Counted from the stretch's first letter, positions 31,082-40,152 are shown. The stretch: 44,065 nucleotides of DNA from Herbaspirillum lusitanum P6-12 (GCF_000256565.1 NZ_AJHH01000577.1:1-44065), one strand, 5' to 3'. Notes: generated from the letters alone by a model not told the origin. A program made the numbers and translations.

Positions 31082-31117
31082 ATTATAACCAGTCGCGGCC
31101 AGGATATTGTTTATATC
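31082..31117 (-). promoter_or_regulatory. Candidate nadB promoter and operator-like inverted repeat
   Basis: On the minus strand TATAAT (31082-31087) lies about 40 bp upstream of the nadB ATG. The inverted repeat GATAT-AAACA-ATATC (31103-31117) covers the region expected for the -35 box. No consensus -35 is visible, so a regulator may act at the repeat. Confidence 0.4.
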
Positions 31118-31147
31118 GTTTTCCCGTCCCGGCGCAGCCGGCCCGGG

Positions 31148-31186
31148 TAAAAGCAAAACGGGCTCCGATGAAGCATCGGAGCCCGT
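31148..31186 (-). terminator. Intrinsic terminator of purT
   Basis: A perfect 13-bp stem ACGGGCTCCGATG / CATCGGAGCCCGT with a 3-nt loop. Reading leftwards it is followed by the T-rich tail TTTTGCTTTT. It lies just downstream of the purT stop on the minus strand. Confidence 0.92.
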
Positions 31187-31209
31187 CAGTACGCCGATGA
31201 CGTGCAGCC

Positions 31210-32421
31210 TTATTCCGGGATCACCGGCTTGACCTTGGCCGCAGCCTGCTTGGCGCGGATGCGGGCGGTCTCGACGTTGTCGGCGCTGGCCAGGGCCACG
31301 CCCATGCGGCGGCGGGCAAAGGATTCAGGCTTGCCGAACAGGCGGATCTCGGCGCCGGGAATGCGCAGCGCCTCAGCCACGCCATCGAAGGCGATGCCGC
31401 GGGCTTCATGCTGGCCATAGATGACAGCCGAAGCGCCGGGTGTGCGCAGCGCCGTGTTGACGGGCAGCCCCAGGATCGCCTTGGCATGCAGTTCGAATTC
31501 GCTCTGCACCTGACTGACCATGGTGACCATGCCGGTGTCGTGCGGACGCGGGCTGACTTCGGAGAACCAGACCATCTCGCCCTTGACGAACAGCTCGACG
31601 CCGAACAGGCCCAGGCCGCCGAGGTTTTCGGTGACTTTGCGGGCGATGTCGCGCGCCTTGTCCAGCGCGGCCGGATGCATCGGATGCGGCTGCCAGGATT
31701 CGACGTAATCGCCCTTGACCTGCACGTGGCCGATCGGATCGCAGAAGCTGGTGATGGTGTCGCCGTTTTCGTTGAGCGAACGCACGGTCAGCAGCGTGAT
31801 TTCGTAATCGAAATCGATGAAGCCTTCGACGATCACGCGACCGGAGTCGACGCGGCCGCCGGCAGCGGCGTAGTTCCACGCGGCTTCAACTTCGGCGGCG
31901 CTGTCGATCTTCGACTGGCCCTTGCCGGAAGACGACATGACCGGCTTGATCACGCAGGGGAAGCCGATTTGTTCGGTGGCGGCCTTCAGTTCTTCGAGGC
32001 TGTCGGCAAAGCGGTAAGGCGAGGTCGCCAGACTCAGCGTTTCACCGGCCAGGCGGCGGATGCCTTCGCGGTTCATGGTCAGCCAGGCGGCGCGGGCGGT
32101 CGGGATGACATGCGCCTTGCCGGCTTTTTCCAGTTCGACCAGGGTTTCGGTGGCGATGGCTTCGATTTCAGGCACCACCAGGTCGGGTTGCTCCTTGGCG
32201 ATCAGCGCAGCCAGCGCGGCGCCGTCGGTCATGTTGATGACATGCGAGCGATGCGCGACCTGATGGCCCGGCGCATCGGCGTAACGATCCACTGCAATCA
32301 CTTCCACGCCCAGGCGTTGCAGGGCAATGATCACTTCTTTGCCAAGCTCGCCGGAACCGAGCAGCATGACTTTGGTGGCGGAAGGGGACAGCGGGGTGCC
32401 GAGGCGAACGGGTGTCTTCAT
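31210..32421 (-). CDS. purT: Formate-dependent phosphoribosylglycinamide formyltransferase PurT
   Basis: A 403-residue ATP-grasp enzyme that formylates GAR with free formate and ATP, the folate-independent third step of purine synthesis. Marks: [20 protein letters not shown] at the N-terminus, [32 protein letters not shown] (ATP-grasp lysine and loop), [36 protein letters not shown] and [11 protein letters not shown] choose ATG 32421 ([12 protein letters not shown]), which agrees with the family; the frame extends 51 codons upstream without recognisable sequence. It is a single-gene unit with its own terminator. Confidence 0.96.
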   Translation of the reverse strand: MKTPVRLGTPLSPSATKVMLLGSGELGKEVIIALQRLGVEVIAVDRYADAPGHQVAHRSHVINMTDGAALAALIAKEQPDLVVPEIEAIATETLVELEKAGKAHVIPTARAAWLTMNREGIRRLAGETLSLATSPYRFADSLEELKAATEQIGFPCVIKPVMSSSGKGQSKIDSAAEVEAAWNYAAAGGRVDSGRVIVEGFIDFDYEITLLTVRSLNENGDTITSFCDPIGHVQVKGDYVESWQPHPMHPAALDKARDIARKVTENLGGLGLFGVELFVKGEMVWFSEVSPRPHDTGMVTMVSQVQSEFELHAKAILGLPVNTALRTPGASAVIYGQHEARGIAFDGVAEALRIPGAEIRLFGKPESFARRRMGVALASADNVETARIRAKQAAAKVKPVIPE

Positions 32422-32599
32422 TGGATAAATGCGGAAAGGAAAGGATGGGAAAGTCGGGGAATCGCGCGACGATACCAAATCCTGGCGGTTTTGGACAGCC
32501 AAAATTGCGCCGCCGTTAGCAAATCGGAAAGCTCTTGAGAGAATGCTTGAAGAAAGGCGGATAAGTGCAAGCAATCCTTAAAAACGCCTCAGCTGCTCC

Positions 32600-32911
32600 T
32601 TATTTCCGTTCGGGCAAGGTGATGGATAGCATCGCCCCGCTCAGACTCTTCCCATGCGCATCCAGCGCCAGCGAGCGCGTCACGCCGCCGCCCAGCGCGT
32701 GCTGCATGACGAAGTTGAGTGCGCCAAGGTGTGGCAGCTCGTAGCGAACCACGTCGCCTTGCACCACGCCGGCGAAATGCGCCTTCACGCGTTCCGTGGT
32801 CAGGTGCTTTTCCAGCAGGGCGTAGTCCTTGAGGTCGTAGGCGATGACGGAGATGTTGGATATGTCGCCCTTGTCGCCGGCGCGCGAATGCGCGATGTCT
32901 CGCAGCAGCAT
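32600..32911 (-). CDS. AtuA-like C-terminal (ferredoxin-fold) domain protein
   Basis: A 103-residue protein: LRDIAHSRAGDKGDISNISVIAYD near the N-terminus, LGALNFVMQHALGGGVTRSLALDAHGK in the second half. This is the small domain that in some AtuA/DUF1446 proteins is fused C-terminally; here it is a separate gene. The ATG at 32911 follows the stop of the larger AtuA gene by one nucleotide, so the two subunits should be made together. The same frame is open further upstream, but that is a shadow of the large gene. Function is unknown; AtuA itself belongs to acyclic terpene catabolism. Confidence 0.8.
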   Translation of the reverse strand: MLLRDIAHSRAGDKGDISNISVIAYDLKDYALLEKHLTTERVKAHFAGVVQGDVVRYELPHLGALNFVMQHALGGGVTRSLALDAHGKSLSGAMLSITLPERK

Positions 32912-32912
32912 C

Positions 32913-34253
32913 TCAGTTCTCCTCGAAATGGATGGCCGGCGCGACCAGTTCGCGCGGCAGCAGCATCGATAATACGGCAATGACTTCGCGCGCCGATTTG
33001 GTGGCGCCGCCGCCGCCGGCCGGGCCGCAGGTGTAGAGCGTTTCGACTTCGTTGCCGATGCGTATGGCTTCGCGCAGGCTGGCGGTTCTGCCGGCGACGC
33101 GGGCGCGCACTTCGTAGGGTTCGTTGACGGCGGCAGAGAGTTGCGCGCCGTGGATGGCGTTGACGCCGATGAGGTCGTAGCGCACTTCGTCGGTCTGTAC
33201 GCCGGTGAGGGCGAGGCGCTCCCTGACGATGTCCAGCGCCAGCTGGCCGCGTGCTTGCGCTCCGGGACCGGCATAGGAAATCTGGCCTTCGCCGACGTAG
33301 CTGTCAATGTAGCCGAGCGTGGTCTTGAGCGTGGCGGGACGGGCGCGACCGTTGCCGCCGCTGATGGCGACGCGGTCGGGGCCAACTTCGGTGATCGTCA
33401 CTTGGGAGAAGTCAGCGATCACGTCGGGCGTGAAGTACGCCGCAGGATTGTGGATTTCGTACAGCAGCTGTTCCTTGCAAGTGGCCGCAGTGACTTGTCC
33501 GCCCGAGCCGGCGACTTTGGTGATGACGACGCTGCCGTCTTCGCTGACTTCGCCAATAGGAAAGCCGAGACGCGCCAGATCCTTGACATCTTTCACGCCG
33601 GGATCGGCAAAGTAGCCGCCGGTGATCTGACCCGCACATTCGAGCAGATGGCCGACCACGGTGCCTTGGCCAAGTCGTTGCCAGTCGTCCATCGCCCAGC
33701 CGAATTCATGGATAAGCGGTCCCAGTGCCAGTGCCGGATCGGCGATGCGACCGGTAATGACGACATCGGCACCGGCTTTCAGCGCGTCAACAATCGGCTG
33801 CGCACCGAGATAGGCGTTGGCGGATATCAGTTTGTCGCCGAGCGACTTGACCGGGAGCCCGTTGTCTTCGACGCGGTAGTCTCCTTGTTGCAGAATCTCC
33901 AATACGTCATCGCCGCAGATGGAAGCAATTTTCAGGTGGGATAGTCCGAGTTGCAGCGCGATTTCACGGATCCTGGCGGCACCTGCGAGCGGATTGGCGG
34001 CCCCCATATTGGTAATGATTTTGATGCCCTTGTCGGCGCATAATTTCAACACTGCGTGCATGCGGTCAGCCAGCAGAGGATCGTAACCTTTTTGCGGATC
34101 GGCGCGGCGTGCCTGCTGACCAATGGCGATGGTGCGTTCTGCCAGGCATTCGAAAATCAGATAGTCAAGCTCGCCTTTTTCGACGAGCTCGACGGCGGGT
34201 TCAATACGGTCGCCGGAATAACCGGCGCCAGCGCCGATGCGGATGGTTTTCAT
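32913..34253 (-). CDS. AtuA-like / DUF1446 family protein (large subunit)
   Basis: A 446-residue cytoplasmic protein of the AtuA N-terminal (DUF1446) family: IRIGAGAGYSGDRIEPAVEL, DYLIFECLAERTIAIGQ, IITNMGAANPLAG, VVITGRIADPALALGPL, LLECAGQITGGYFADPG, GPDRVAISGGNGRARP and the C-terminal YTCGPAGGGGATKS. ATG 34253 (MKTIRIGAGAGYSGDR) fits the family; a GTG six codons upstream is possible. It lies between the CitMHS transporter gene and the small AtuA domain gene on the same strand. That suggests breakdown of an imported carboxylate, but the reaction is unknown. Confidence 0.85.
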   Translation of the reverse strand: MKTIRIGAGAGYSGDRIEPAVELVEKGELDYLIFECLAERTIAIGQQARRADPQKGYDPLLADRMHAVLKLCADKGIKIITNMGAANPLAGAARIREIALQLGLSHLKIASICGDDVLEILQQGDYRVEDNGLPVKSLGDKLISANAYLGAQPIVDALKAGADVVITGRIADPALALGPLIHEFGWAMDDWQRLGQGTVVGHLLECAGQITGGYFADPGVKDVKDLARLGFPIGEVSEDGSVVITKVAGSGGQVTAATCKEQLLYEIHNPAAYFTPDVIADFSQVTITEVGPDRVAISGGNGRARPATLKTTLGYIDSYVGEGQISYAGPGAQARGQLALDIVRERLALTGVQTDEVRYDLIGVNAIHGAQLSAAVNEPYEVRARVAGRTASLREAIRIGNEVETLYTCGPAGGGGATKSAREVIAVLSMLLPRELVAPAIHFEEN

Positions 34254-34290
34254 GGATGCTGGAGGTATCACGTGTCAGGTATCTGAGCGG

Positions 34291-35607
34291 TCAGAGTGGA
34301 AATAAGCCCAGCATAATCGCCACGATGGTCATGAAGATGGTGGTGGCGAACAGGAAGGGGATGGTGAATTTTTGATGGTCGCTGAGTTCAATGCCGACCA
34401 GCCCGATCAGCAGGAAGGTCGCCGGCGTCAACGGACTGACCGGAAAGCCCGTGGTCATTTGTCCCAATAGAGACGCTTGCGCCATTTGCACCGATGGCAC
34501 GCCGAGGGCGCTGGTTGCTTCGGCCAACACGGGCAGCACGCCGAAGTAGAACGAGTCGGGGTCGAACAGCAGGCTTAAGGGCATGGAAATTACCGCCAAC
34601 GCGGCCGGCAGATGGTGTGCCATATCTACAGGGATGCTGCCAGCGACAAACTTGGCCATCGCGGTCAGCATACCCGTGCCTTTCATGATGCCGGTGAACA
34701 CACCGGCCGCCAGCAGGATGCTGGCCATCATGAGAGCTGCTTTCGCATGTGCATCGATGCGGGCGCGTTGCTGCGCCATATCTGGATAGTTGATGAAAAG
34801 GGCTAGTACCGTGCCGATCATGAAGCACACAACCGGATCGACTTTGCCGGTGATCATCGTCCCTAGCACGACAAGCACCAGAGCGACGTTGATCAGAAAG
34901 CGGCCGGGACGACGCAGCTCCTGCTGATCTTCGCTTAGTTCCTGTTGATGATGACTGATGCCCTGGTACTTTATGGCGGCGTTTTCACTGGTAAGGCCGA
35001 GGCGACGTTCCTCTTTTTTTCCGAGCAGCCAGGCGCAAGTGAAGACAAAAAGCATCCCGCAAATTTGTACCGGCACCAGCGGCAGGTATAGATCAGCCAC
35101 CGGAATGTGCAGCGCGGCGGCTGCGCGCAAGGTCGGGCCACCCCACGGCAAGGCATTGGCTACGCCAGCTGCCATGGCGACTACGCAGGCCAAGATGCGC
35201 TTGTCCATCTGTAGCCGTTCGTACAACGGCAGCAGCGCCGGAATCGTCACCAGGAATGTCACGGCACCGGAGCCGTCGAGATGCACTACTGCCGCCAGAA
35301 CAGCGGAGCCAAGCACGATGCGCGACGGCCGCATGCCGACAACTTTGAGGACTTTGTTGATGATTGGATCGAGCATGCCAGCGTCCTTGAGGATGCCGAA
35401 GAACAGAATGGCGAAGACGAACATGCCGACAATCGGAGCAATGCTCTTGATCCCATCGACCATGAATTTCCCGACGCCGAGGCCGAAGCCGCCGATCAGC
35501 GCGGCGGCAAATGGAATGGCAATGAGGGCCGCCAGCGGTGACATTTTTTTTGTCAGGATGGCGGTGAGTAAAACAATGATCGTGATAAAACCGAGCAGGG
35601 CAAGCAT
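34291..35607 (-). CDS. CitMHS family carboxylate transporter
   Basis: A 438-residue inner-membrane symporter with about 12 hydrophobic helices: LALLGFITIIVLLTAILTKK first, and SPLAALIAIPFAAALIGGFG next. CitMHS-type signatures are VHLDGSGAVTFLVTIPALLPLY, VANALPWGGPTLRAAAAL and the late SLLFDPDSFYFGVLPVL. The family carries metal-citrate complexes or related di/tricarboxylates. ATG 35607 has GGAGACA upstream; the long open frame before it has no family sequence. It is the first gene of a leftward operon with the two AtuA-like genes, and diverges from a LysR gene. Confidence 0.9.
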   Translation of the reverse strand: MLALLGFITIIVLLTAILTKKMSPLAALIAIPFAAALIGGFGLGVGKFMVDGIKSIAPIVGMFVFAILFFGILKDAGMLDPIINKVLKVVGMRPSRIVLGSAVLAAVVHLDGSGAVTFLVTIPALLPLYERLQMDKRILACVVAMAAGVANALPWGGPTLRAAAALHIPVADLYLPLVPVQICGMLFVFTCAWLLGKKEERRLGLTSENAAIKYQGISHHQQELSEDQQELRRPGRFLINVALVLVVLGTMITGKVDPVVCFMIGTVLALFINYPDMAQQRARIDAHAKAALMMASILLAAGVFTGIMKGTGMLTAMAKFVAGSIPVDMAHHLPAALAVISMPLSLLFDPDSFYFGVLPVLAEATSALGVPSVQMAQASLLGQMTTGFPVSPLTPATFLLIGLVGIELSDHQKFTIPFLFATTIFMTIVAIMLGLFPL

Positions 35608-35755
35608 GCGTGTCTCCGGTATTTTTGTTGACGGAATTACCGGTAGCCGGTTTCCGTGGATTCTTGTTGATCCGTCTGGATACGTCTGTTCCAGACGCAG
35701 TGCAATGTGGGGCGAGTGTAGGTGCCGGGCAATTTTGTTGTAAAGTTCATTTTTT

Positions 35756-35769
35756 CGATTGATTAATCG
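35756..35769. promoter_or_regulatory. Candidate LysR operator between the CitMHS operon and its regulator
   Basis: CGATT-GATT-AATCG is an inverted repeat in AT-rich sequence, about 20 bp upstream of the LysR ATG and 150 bp upstream of the transporter start. It is the only clear dyad in this 181-bp divergent region. Confidence 0.4.
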
Positions 35770-35788
35770 GTTTTGTGAATGAATCCAT

Positions 35789-36694
35789 ATGCAAGCAAAT
35801 ATCTCGACCCGGCTGTTGCAGGGCTTTCTCGCACTTAACGACTGCCGCCACTTCGGCCACGCTGCTGAACGCTGCCATGTGTCGCAATCGGCGTTCAGCG
35901 TGATGATCCAGAAGCTGGAAGCCGCTGCCGGTGCGAAGTTGTTTGTGCGCGACACCCGCAACGTGACGCTGACAGCGGAAGGCGAGTTGTTCGTCGAAGT
36001 GGCGCGCCAGCTGATGACCGATATCGAGGCGGCGTTTTCCAACATGAGCGACTACGTTGCTCGCCGCAAGGGCAAGGTCTCCATCGCCGCCTTGCCGTCG
36101 TTGGCGGCAGGATGGCTGCCTCCGGTGCTGGCTGCATATCGCGCGCAGTATCCGGGCGTGACGGTGGAGCTGTTCGATGCGCTGTCGGATCATTGCCTGA
36201 ACTATCTGCGGCAGGGCAAGGCTGATATTGCGCTGACCGCGCCGGGGCCGAACCTGATGGAGTTCGACACGCAACCGTTGTGCGAGGATCCGTTTTACCT
36301 GGTCTGCCGGCGCGACCACAAGCTGGCGAAGAAGCGCGTCATCCAGGTGCCGCAGCTGGCCGGCTGCGAACTGATCCACCTGGCGCGCTCCACCAGCGTG
36401 CGCCAGCATCTCGACGCGCTGCTGCAGCCGGTCGGGGTGGTCAATACGGGATTGGAGGTGGAGCATCTGGCGACGGTCGCCGGCCTGATCGAAAGCGGGC
36501 TGGGCGTGAGCCTGGTGCCGGAGCTGACGCTGTTCCAGTTCCGTCATCCGAACCTGGTGGCGATACCGTTGAATGCACCCGATCTGGTGCGGCCGCTGCT
36601 GATCGTCAAGGCCAAGGAACGCAGCCTGTCGATTGCGGCGCAAGGTTTGCTGGAGCTGATACAAGAAAAAAGCCGGTCAGGATTTGCACCCTGA
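35789..36694 (+). CDS. LysR-family regulator of the CitMHS/AtuA operon
   Basis: A 301-residue LysR-type regulator. The HTH domain is at residues 5-65 (LLQGFLALNDCRHFGHAAERCHVSQSAFSVMIQKLE), and the effector domain begins at about 90 (KGKVSIAALPSLAAGWLPPVL, CLNYLRQGKADIALT, VAGLIESGLGVSLVPEL). It is divergently oriented to the transporter/AtuA operon and is presumably its inducer-dependent activator. The stop codon sits within a hairpin that reads as a leftward terminator. Confidence 0.9.
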   Translation: MQANISTRLLQGFLALNDCRHFGHAAERCHVSQSAFSVMIQKLEAAAGAKLFVRDTRNVTLTAEGELFVEVARQLMTDIEAAFSNMSDYVARRKGKVSIAALPSLAAGWLPPVLAAYRAQYPGVTVELFDALSDHCLNYLRQGKADIALTAPGPNLMEFDTQPLCEDPFYLVCRRDHKLAKKRVIQVPQLAGCELIHLARSTSVRQHLDALLQPVGVVNTGLEVEHLATVAGLIESGLGVSLVPELTLFQFRHPNLVAIPLNAPDLVRPLLIVKAKERSLSIAAQGLLELIQEKSRSGFAP

Positions 36695-36700
36695 CCGGCT
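36661..36700 (-). terminator. Leftward terminator at the LysR / MHS transporter junction
   Basis: Stem AGCCGGTCAGG / CCTGACCGGCT with an 8-nt loop. Reading leftwards it is followed by TTTTTTCTTGT. It overlaps the end of the convergent LysR gene and should terminate the MHS transporter transcript about 85 nt past its stop. Confidence 0.8.
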
Positions 36701-36784
36701 CGACGTACTCTCTCACTTGTATTTGCAGATTCTGCAGACTCCTTGCAAGCGAGGGAGCCGTCCGGCTTCCCCCTCTTGATGCTT

Positions 36785-38446
36785 TTAGTACTCTTCGGCG
36801 TTGATGTTGTTGTCCTTGGATTCCTTGACGAAGAGCAGACCGATGATAAATGTCGCCAGCGCGATCACGATCGGATACCACAGACCGTAATAGATGTCGC
36901 CCTTGTACGCCACCAGCGCGAAGGCCGTGGTCGGCAGCAGGCCGCCGAACCAGCCGTTACCGATGTGGTAAGGCATGGACATCGAGGTGTAGCGGATGCG
37001 GGTCGGGAACATTTCCACCAGCGCGGCAGCAACCGGACCGTAGACCATGGTCACGTAGAGCACCAGGATGAACAGCAGCAGCAGGACCATCGGCTTGTTC
37101 ATCTGATCAGGATCAGCCTTGGTCGGGTAACCGGCAGCCTTGATATCGTCAGCCAGTTCCTTGGAGAACGCCTTGTCCTTCGCTGAAGCATCTTCCTTGG
37201 ACAGGCCTGCGGCATCATACGAAGTGAGGATCTTCTCGCCGATCTTGATGGTGGCGACGGAGCCCGGGGCGCCAGCCACGTTTTCGTAGTTCACCGAAGC
37301 GGCGGACAGCTTGGCCTTGGCGATATCGCAAGACGAAGTGAATTTCTTGGTGCCGGTCGGGTTGAACTGGAATTGGCAAGTTGCAGGATCGGCGGTGACG
37401 ATCACAGGCGCTTTTTTCAGGGCTGCTTCCAGCGCCGGGTTGGCGTAGTGAGTCAGGCCCTGGAAGATCGGGAAGTAGGTCACTGCAGCGATCAGGCAGC
37501 CGCCCAGGATGATAGGTTTGCGGCCGATCTTGTCGGACAGCGAACCGAACACCAGGAAGAACGGTGTTGCCAGCAGCAGCGCCAGCGCGATCAGGATGTT
37601 GGCCAGCGGACCGTCGACCTTCAGCGTTTGCGTCAGGAAGAACAGCGAGTAGAACTGACCTGCATACCAGACCACGGCTTGACCCGCAGTCATGCCGATC
37701 AGCGCCAGGATGACCAGCTTCAGGTTCTTCCATTTGCCGAATGCTTCGGTCAGCGGCGCCTTCGACAGCTTGCCTTCGGATTTCATCTTCAGGAAGGCCG
37801 GCGATTCATTCATCGACAGGCGGATCCAGACGGAAATGCCCAGCAGGATGATCGAGACCAGGAACGGAATGCGCCATCCCCAGTCGGCGAATGCGGCTTC
37901 GCCGACGGCGGTGCGTACGCCCAGGATCACCAGCAGCGACAGGAACAAGCCCAGCGTCGCTGTCGTTTGAATCCATGCCGTGAACGAACCGCGTTTGCCT
38001 TCCGGCGCGTGCTCGGCGACGTAGGTCGCTGCGCCGCCGTATTCACCACCCAGCGCCAGGCCCTGCAGGATGCGCAGGATGATCAGGATGATCGGAGCGG
38101 CAATGCCGATGGAGTTGTAATTCGGCAGGATGCCGACGATGAAGGTTGACGCACCCATGATCAGGATGGTCACCAGGAAGGTGTATTTACGTCCGACCAG
38201 GTCGCCCAGGCGGCCGAACACCAGCGCGCCGAACGGACGCACGATGAAGCCTGCGGCAAATGCCAGCAGCGCGAAAATGAAAGCGGTGTTTGGATCCGTG
38301 CCGGCGAAGAACTGCTTGGCGATGATCGCTGCCAGCGAGCCGTACAGATAGAAGTCGTACCATTCGAAAACAGTACCCAGCGAAGACGCGAAAATGACTT
38401 TGCGCTCTTCGGGAGTAATGGTGTGCGCAGTGGAAGCTGTCGCCAT
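36785..38446 (-). CDS. MHS-family MFS transporter with a large periplasmic insertion
   Basis: A 553-residue major facilitator protein of the metabolite:H+ symporter type (ProP/ShiA/KgtP group). N-half signatures: GTVFEWYDFYLYGSLA, GALVFGRLGDLVGRKYT (motif A) and LRILQGLALGGEYGGAATYVAEHAP. C-half: FGSLSDKIGRKPIILGG and ALVEMFPTRIRYTSMSMPYHIGNG. Between the ninth and tenth helices is a hydrophilic insertion of about 115 residues (332-451) with two cysteines, predicted periplasmic, not found in the short members. The start ATG is preceded by AGGAGACA. The substrate is unknown; a metabolite-proton symporter is inferred. Confidence 0.88.
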   Translation of the reverse strand: MATASTAHTITPEERKVIFASSLGTVFEWYDFYLYGSLAAIIAKQFFAGTDPNTAFIFALLAFAAGFIVRPFGALVFGRLGDLVGRKYTFLVTILIMGASTFIVGILPNYNSIGIAAPIILIILRILQGLALGGEYGGAATYVAEHAPEGKRGSFTAWIQTTATLGLFLSLLVILGVRTAVGEAAFADWGWRIPFLVSIILLGISVWIRLSMNESPAFLKMKSEGKLSKAPLTEAFGKWKNLKLVILALIGMTAGQAVVWYAGQFYSLFFLTQTLKVDGPLANILIALALLLATPFFLVFGSLSDKIGRKPIILGGCLIAAVTYFPIFQGLTHYANPALEAALKKAPVIVTADPATCQFQFNPTGTKKFTSSCDIAKAKLSAASVNYENVAGAPGSVATIKIGEKILTSYDAAGLSKEDASAKDKAFSKELADDIKAAGYPTKADPDQMNKPMVLLLLFILVLYVTMVYGPVAAALVEMFPTRIRYTSMSMPYHIGNGWFGGLLPTTAFALVAYKGDIYYGLWYPIVIALATFIIGLLFVKESKDNNINAEEY

Positions 38447-38629
38447 GCTTGTCTCCTAGATTTATTGATGTAATTGGATGTACAAACGGGCGACCGGGAC
38501 GACCCAAACTGCGCAGGCGCCATTTGTGCACGGATGGAGTGTGCGACGCGAACCTTACGCAGGACTTGCTTGAAACTTACATAAGCTTACAGGGAATTTT
38601 CCGCATTGCAGCGTAGACGGCGATGACGA

Positions 38630-39247
38630 TCAGGCCGCTTGCTGTTGCAGGAAAACCGGCACTTTGGCGGCAGGCAGGCGGTTGATTGCCGCCAGCAAGG
38701 TGGGGTCGACGCGTGTGCATTTGTGGTGGCCGCGCAGGCGCTCGCTCAAGTGCAGCAGCAACTCGGCGGAGACTTCGGCATCGGCTTCCGCTCTGTGGGC
38801 ATGGCCGCTGAAGCGGATGCCGAGGCTGTCGGCCAGGCTCGACAAACGATAGCTGGACAGGCCCGGCAGCAGCCGGCGCGACAGCAGCAGTGAGCAGACC
38901 AGCTCGGAATAACCGGCCTGCAAATCAAGGCGTTCGGCTTCGGCGGCGAGGAATTTGGCGTCGAAACTGGCGTTGTGCGCTGCAAGAGCGTCGCTGCCGA
39001 TGAAACGCAACAATTCCGGCAATACGCGTTCCACCGGCGGAGCGGAATCGACCATGTCCTGGGTGATGCCGGTCAGTACGGTGATTTCGTAAGGCACTTC
39101 GGCGCCACAGTTGATCAGCGAGACGAAACGCTCGACCACGCGGCCGTCGACAATGCGCAGCGCAGCGACTTCGGTGATGCGGGCGCCTTGCGCAGGACTC
39201 AGGCCGGTGGTTTCGAAGTCCAGCATGACGACAGGTTGGTTGATCAC
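38630..39247 (-). CDS. DEDDh 3'-5' exonuclease (DNA polymerase III epsilon-like)
   Basis: A 205-residue exonuclease-domain protein. Exo I: MLDFETTGLSP; Exo II: AAHNASFDAKFL; Exo III: HRAEADAEVSAELL, which supplies the DEDDh His and Asp. It resembles the epsilon/DinG-type proofreading exonuclease fold but lacks the C-terminal polymerase-binding tail of DnaQ. It is more likely a stand-alone RNase T/ExoX-like nuclease. The last 40 residues (HHKCTRVDPTLLAAINRLPA) are of unknown function. It is divergent from the Dabb gene. Confidence 0.88.
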   Translation of the reverse strand: MINQPVVMLDFETTGLSPAQGARITEVAALRIVDGRVVERFVSLINCGAEVPYEITVLTGITQDMVDSAPPVERVLPELLRFIGSDALAAHNASFDAKFLAAEAERLDLQAGYSELVCSLLLSRRLLPGLSSYRLSSLADSLGIRFSGHAHRAEADAEVSAELLLHLSERLRGHHKCTRVDPTLLAAINRLPAAKVPVFLQQQAA

Positions 39248-39399
39248 GGCAACGGCAATTCAAAAGATGACGAAGGACGAATTTTAATACGGCGTGAGGT
39301 TTCGCTCTGAAAATCATCCAGGAGAAGCACGCGTCCAGAGCATCTCGGACGGCCTTCGCTTATCATTACGGCTTTGCTTATTTTGCCGGGAGACTCGCC

Positions 39400-39702
39400 A
39401 TGCTGAAACACATCGTCATGTGGAAACTGAAAGACCAGGCCGAAGGCGGCGACAAGGCGACCAATGCGCGCAAGATGAAGGAGCTGCTGGACGGTTGCAA
39501 GAACCTGGTGCCAGGCATCCTGAAGTTCGAAGCGGCGCTGGCGCAACCGGGGCTGGAAGCGACTTACGACGTGGTGCTGTATTCAGAGTTCGAATCGCAG
39601 GCGGCGCTCGATGCCTATCAGGATCATCCCGACCACATCGCCATCAAGCCTTTCATCGGCGCGGTCCGCGAGGCGCGTCAATGCATGGACTATCTGGCCT
39701 GA
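39400..39702 (+). CDS. Stress-responsive A/B barrel (Dabb) domain protein
   Basis: A 100-residue dimeric alpha/beta-barrel protein: MLKHIVMWKLKDQA at the N-terminus, the variable loop, VLYSEFESQAALDAYQDHPDH (family signature) and a C-terminal CMDYLA. Dabb proteins are small and usually of unknown function; plant members are salt-stress induced. GGGAGA precedes the ATG. It is followed after 12 nt by the thioesterase gene, with which it may form an operon. Confidence 0.88.
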   Translation: MLKHIVMWKLKDQAEGGDKATNARKMKELLDGCKNLVPGILKFEAALAQPGLEATYDVVLYSEFESQAALDAYQDHPDHIAIKPFIGAVREARQCMDYLA

Positions 39703-39714
39703 ACACGCGCGGAC

Positions 39715-40152
39715 ATGACTCATTCACTCTCTGAAGTTTTCACCAACGGCAATCCCTATCTGGAGAGCCTGGGCGTCGAGGTCCTGGAATACGGCGACGG
39801 CAAGGCCTCCATGGCATTGCTGCTGCGCCCCGAATTCATGAACAGCTGGCTGGTCGCACAGGGCGGCATTTCGATGACGCTGATGGACGTCGCAATGGGA
39901 CTGGCGGCGCGCACCGCGATTCCCGACGCCAAGTCGTCCGCCACGGTCGACATGAGCACCAGCTTCCTGCTGCCGGCGGGCAAGGCCGGCGAAACCATCG
40001 TTGCCAAGGGCGTTGCCTACCATCGCTCGACCACCATGTGTTTTTGTGAAGCCGAGCTGTGGAACGGCGACAAGCTGGTCGCCAAGGCCATGGGCACCTT
40101 CAAGGCGATCAAGCGCCTCGACATCGCCAAGAAGCTGACGGACGAGTCGTAA
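39715..40152 (+). CDS. PaaI-family hotdog thioesterase
   Basis: A 145-residue hotdog-fold thioesterase of the PaaI/YiiD type: YLESLGVEVLEYGDGKASMAL, WLVAQGGISMTLMDVAMGLAA (the helix-strand element where PaaI proteins usually have HGG; the His is replaced by Gln here), and SSATVDMSTSFLLPA. It probably hydrolyses acyl-CoA, possibly an aromatic acyl-CoA; the altered catalytic loop leaves the activity open. The Dabb gene is upstream and a broken GNAT gene follows. Confidence 0.85.
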   Translation: MTHSLSEVFTNGNPYLESLGVEVLEYGDGKASMALLLRPEFMNSWLVAQGGISMTLMDVAMGLAARTAIPDAKSSATVDMSTSFLLPAGKAGETIVAKGVAYHRSTTMCFCEAELWNGDKLVAKAMGTFKAIKRLDIAKKLTDES

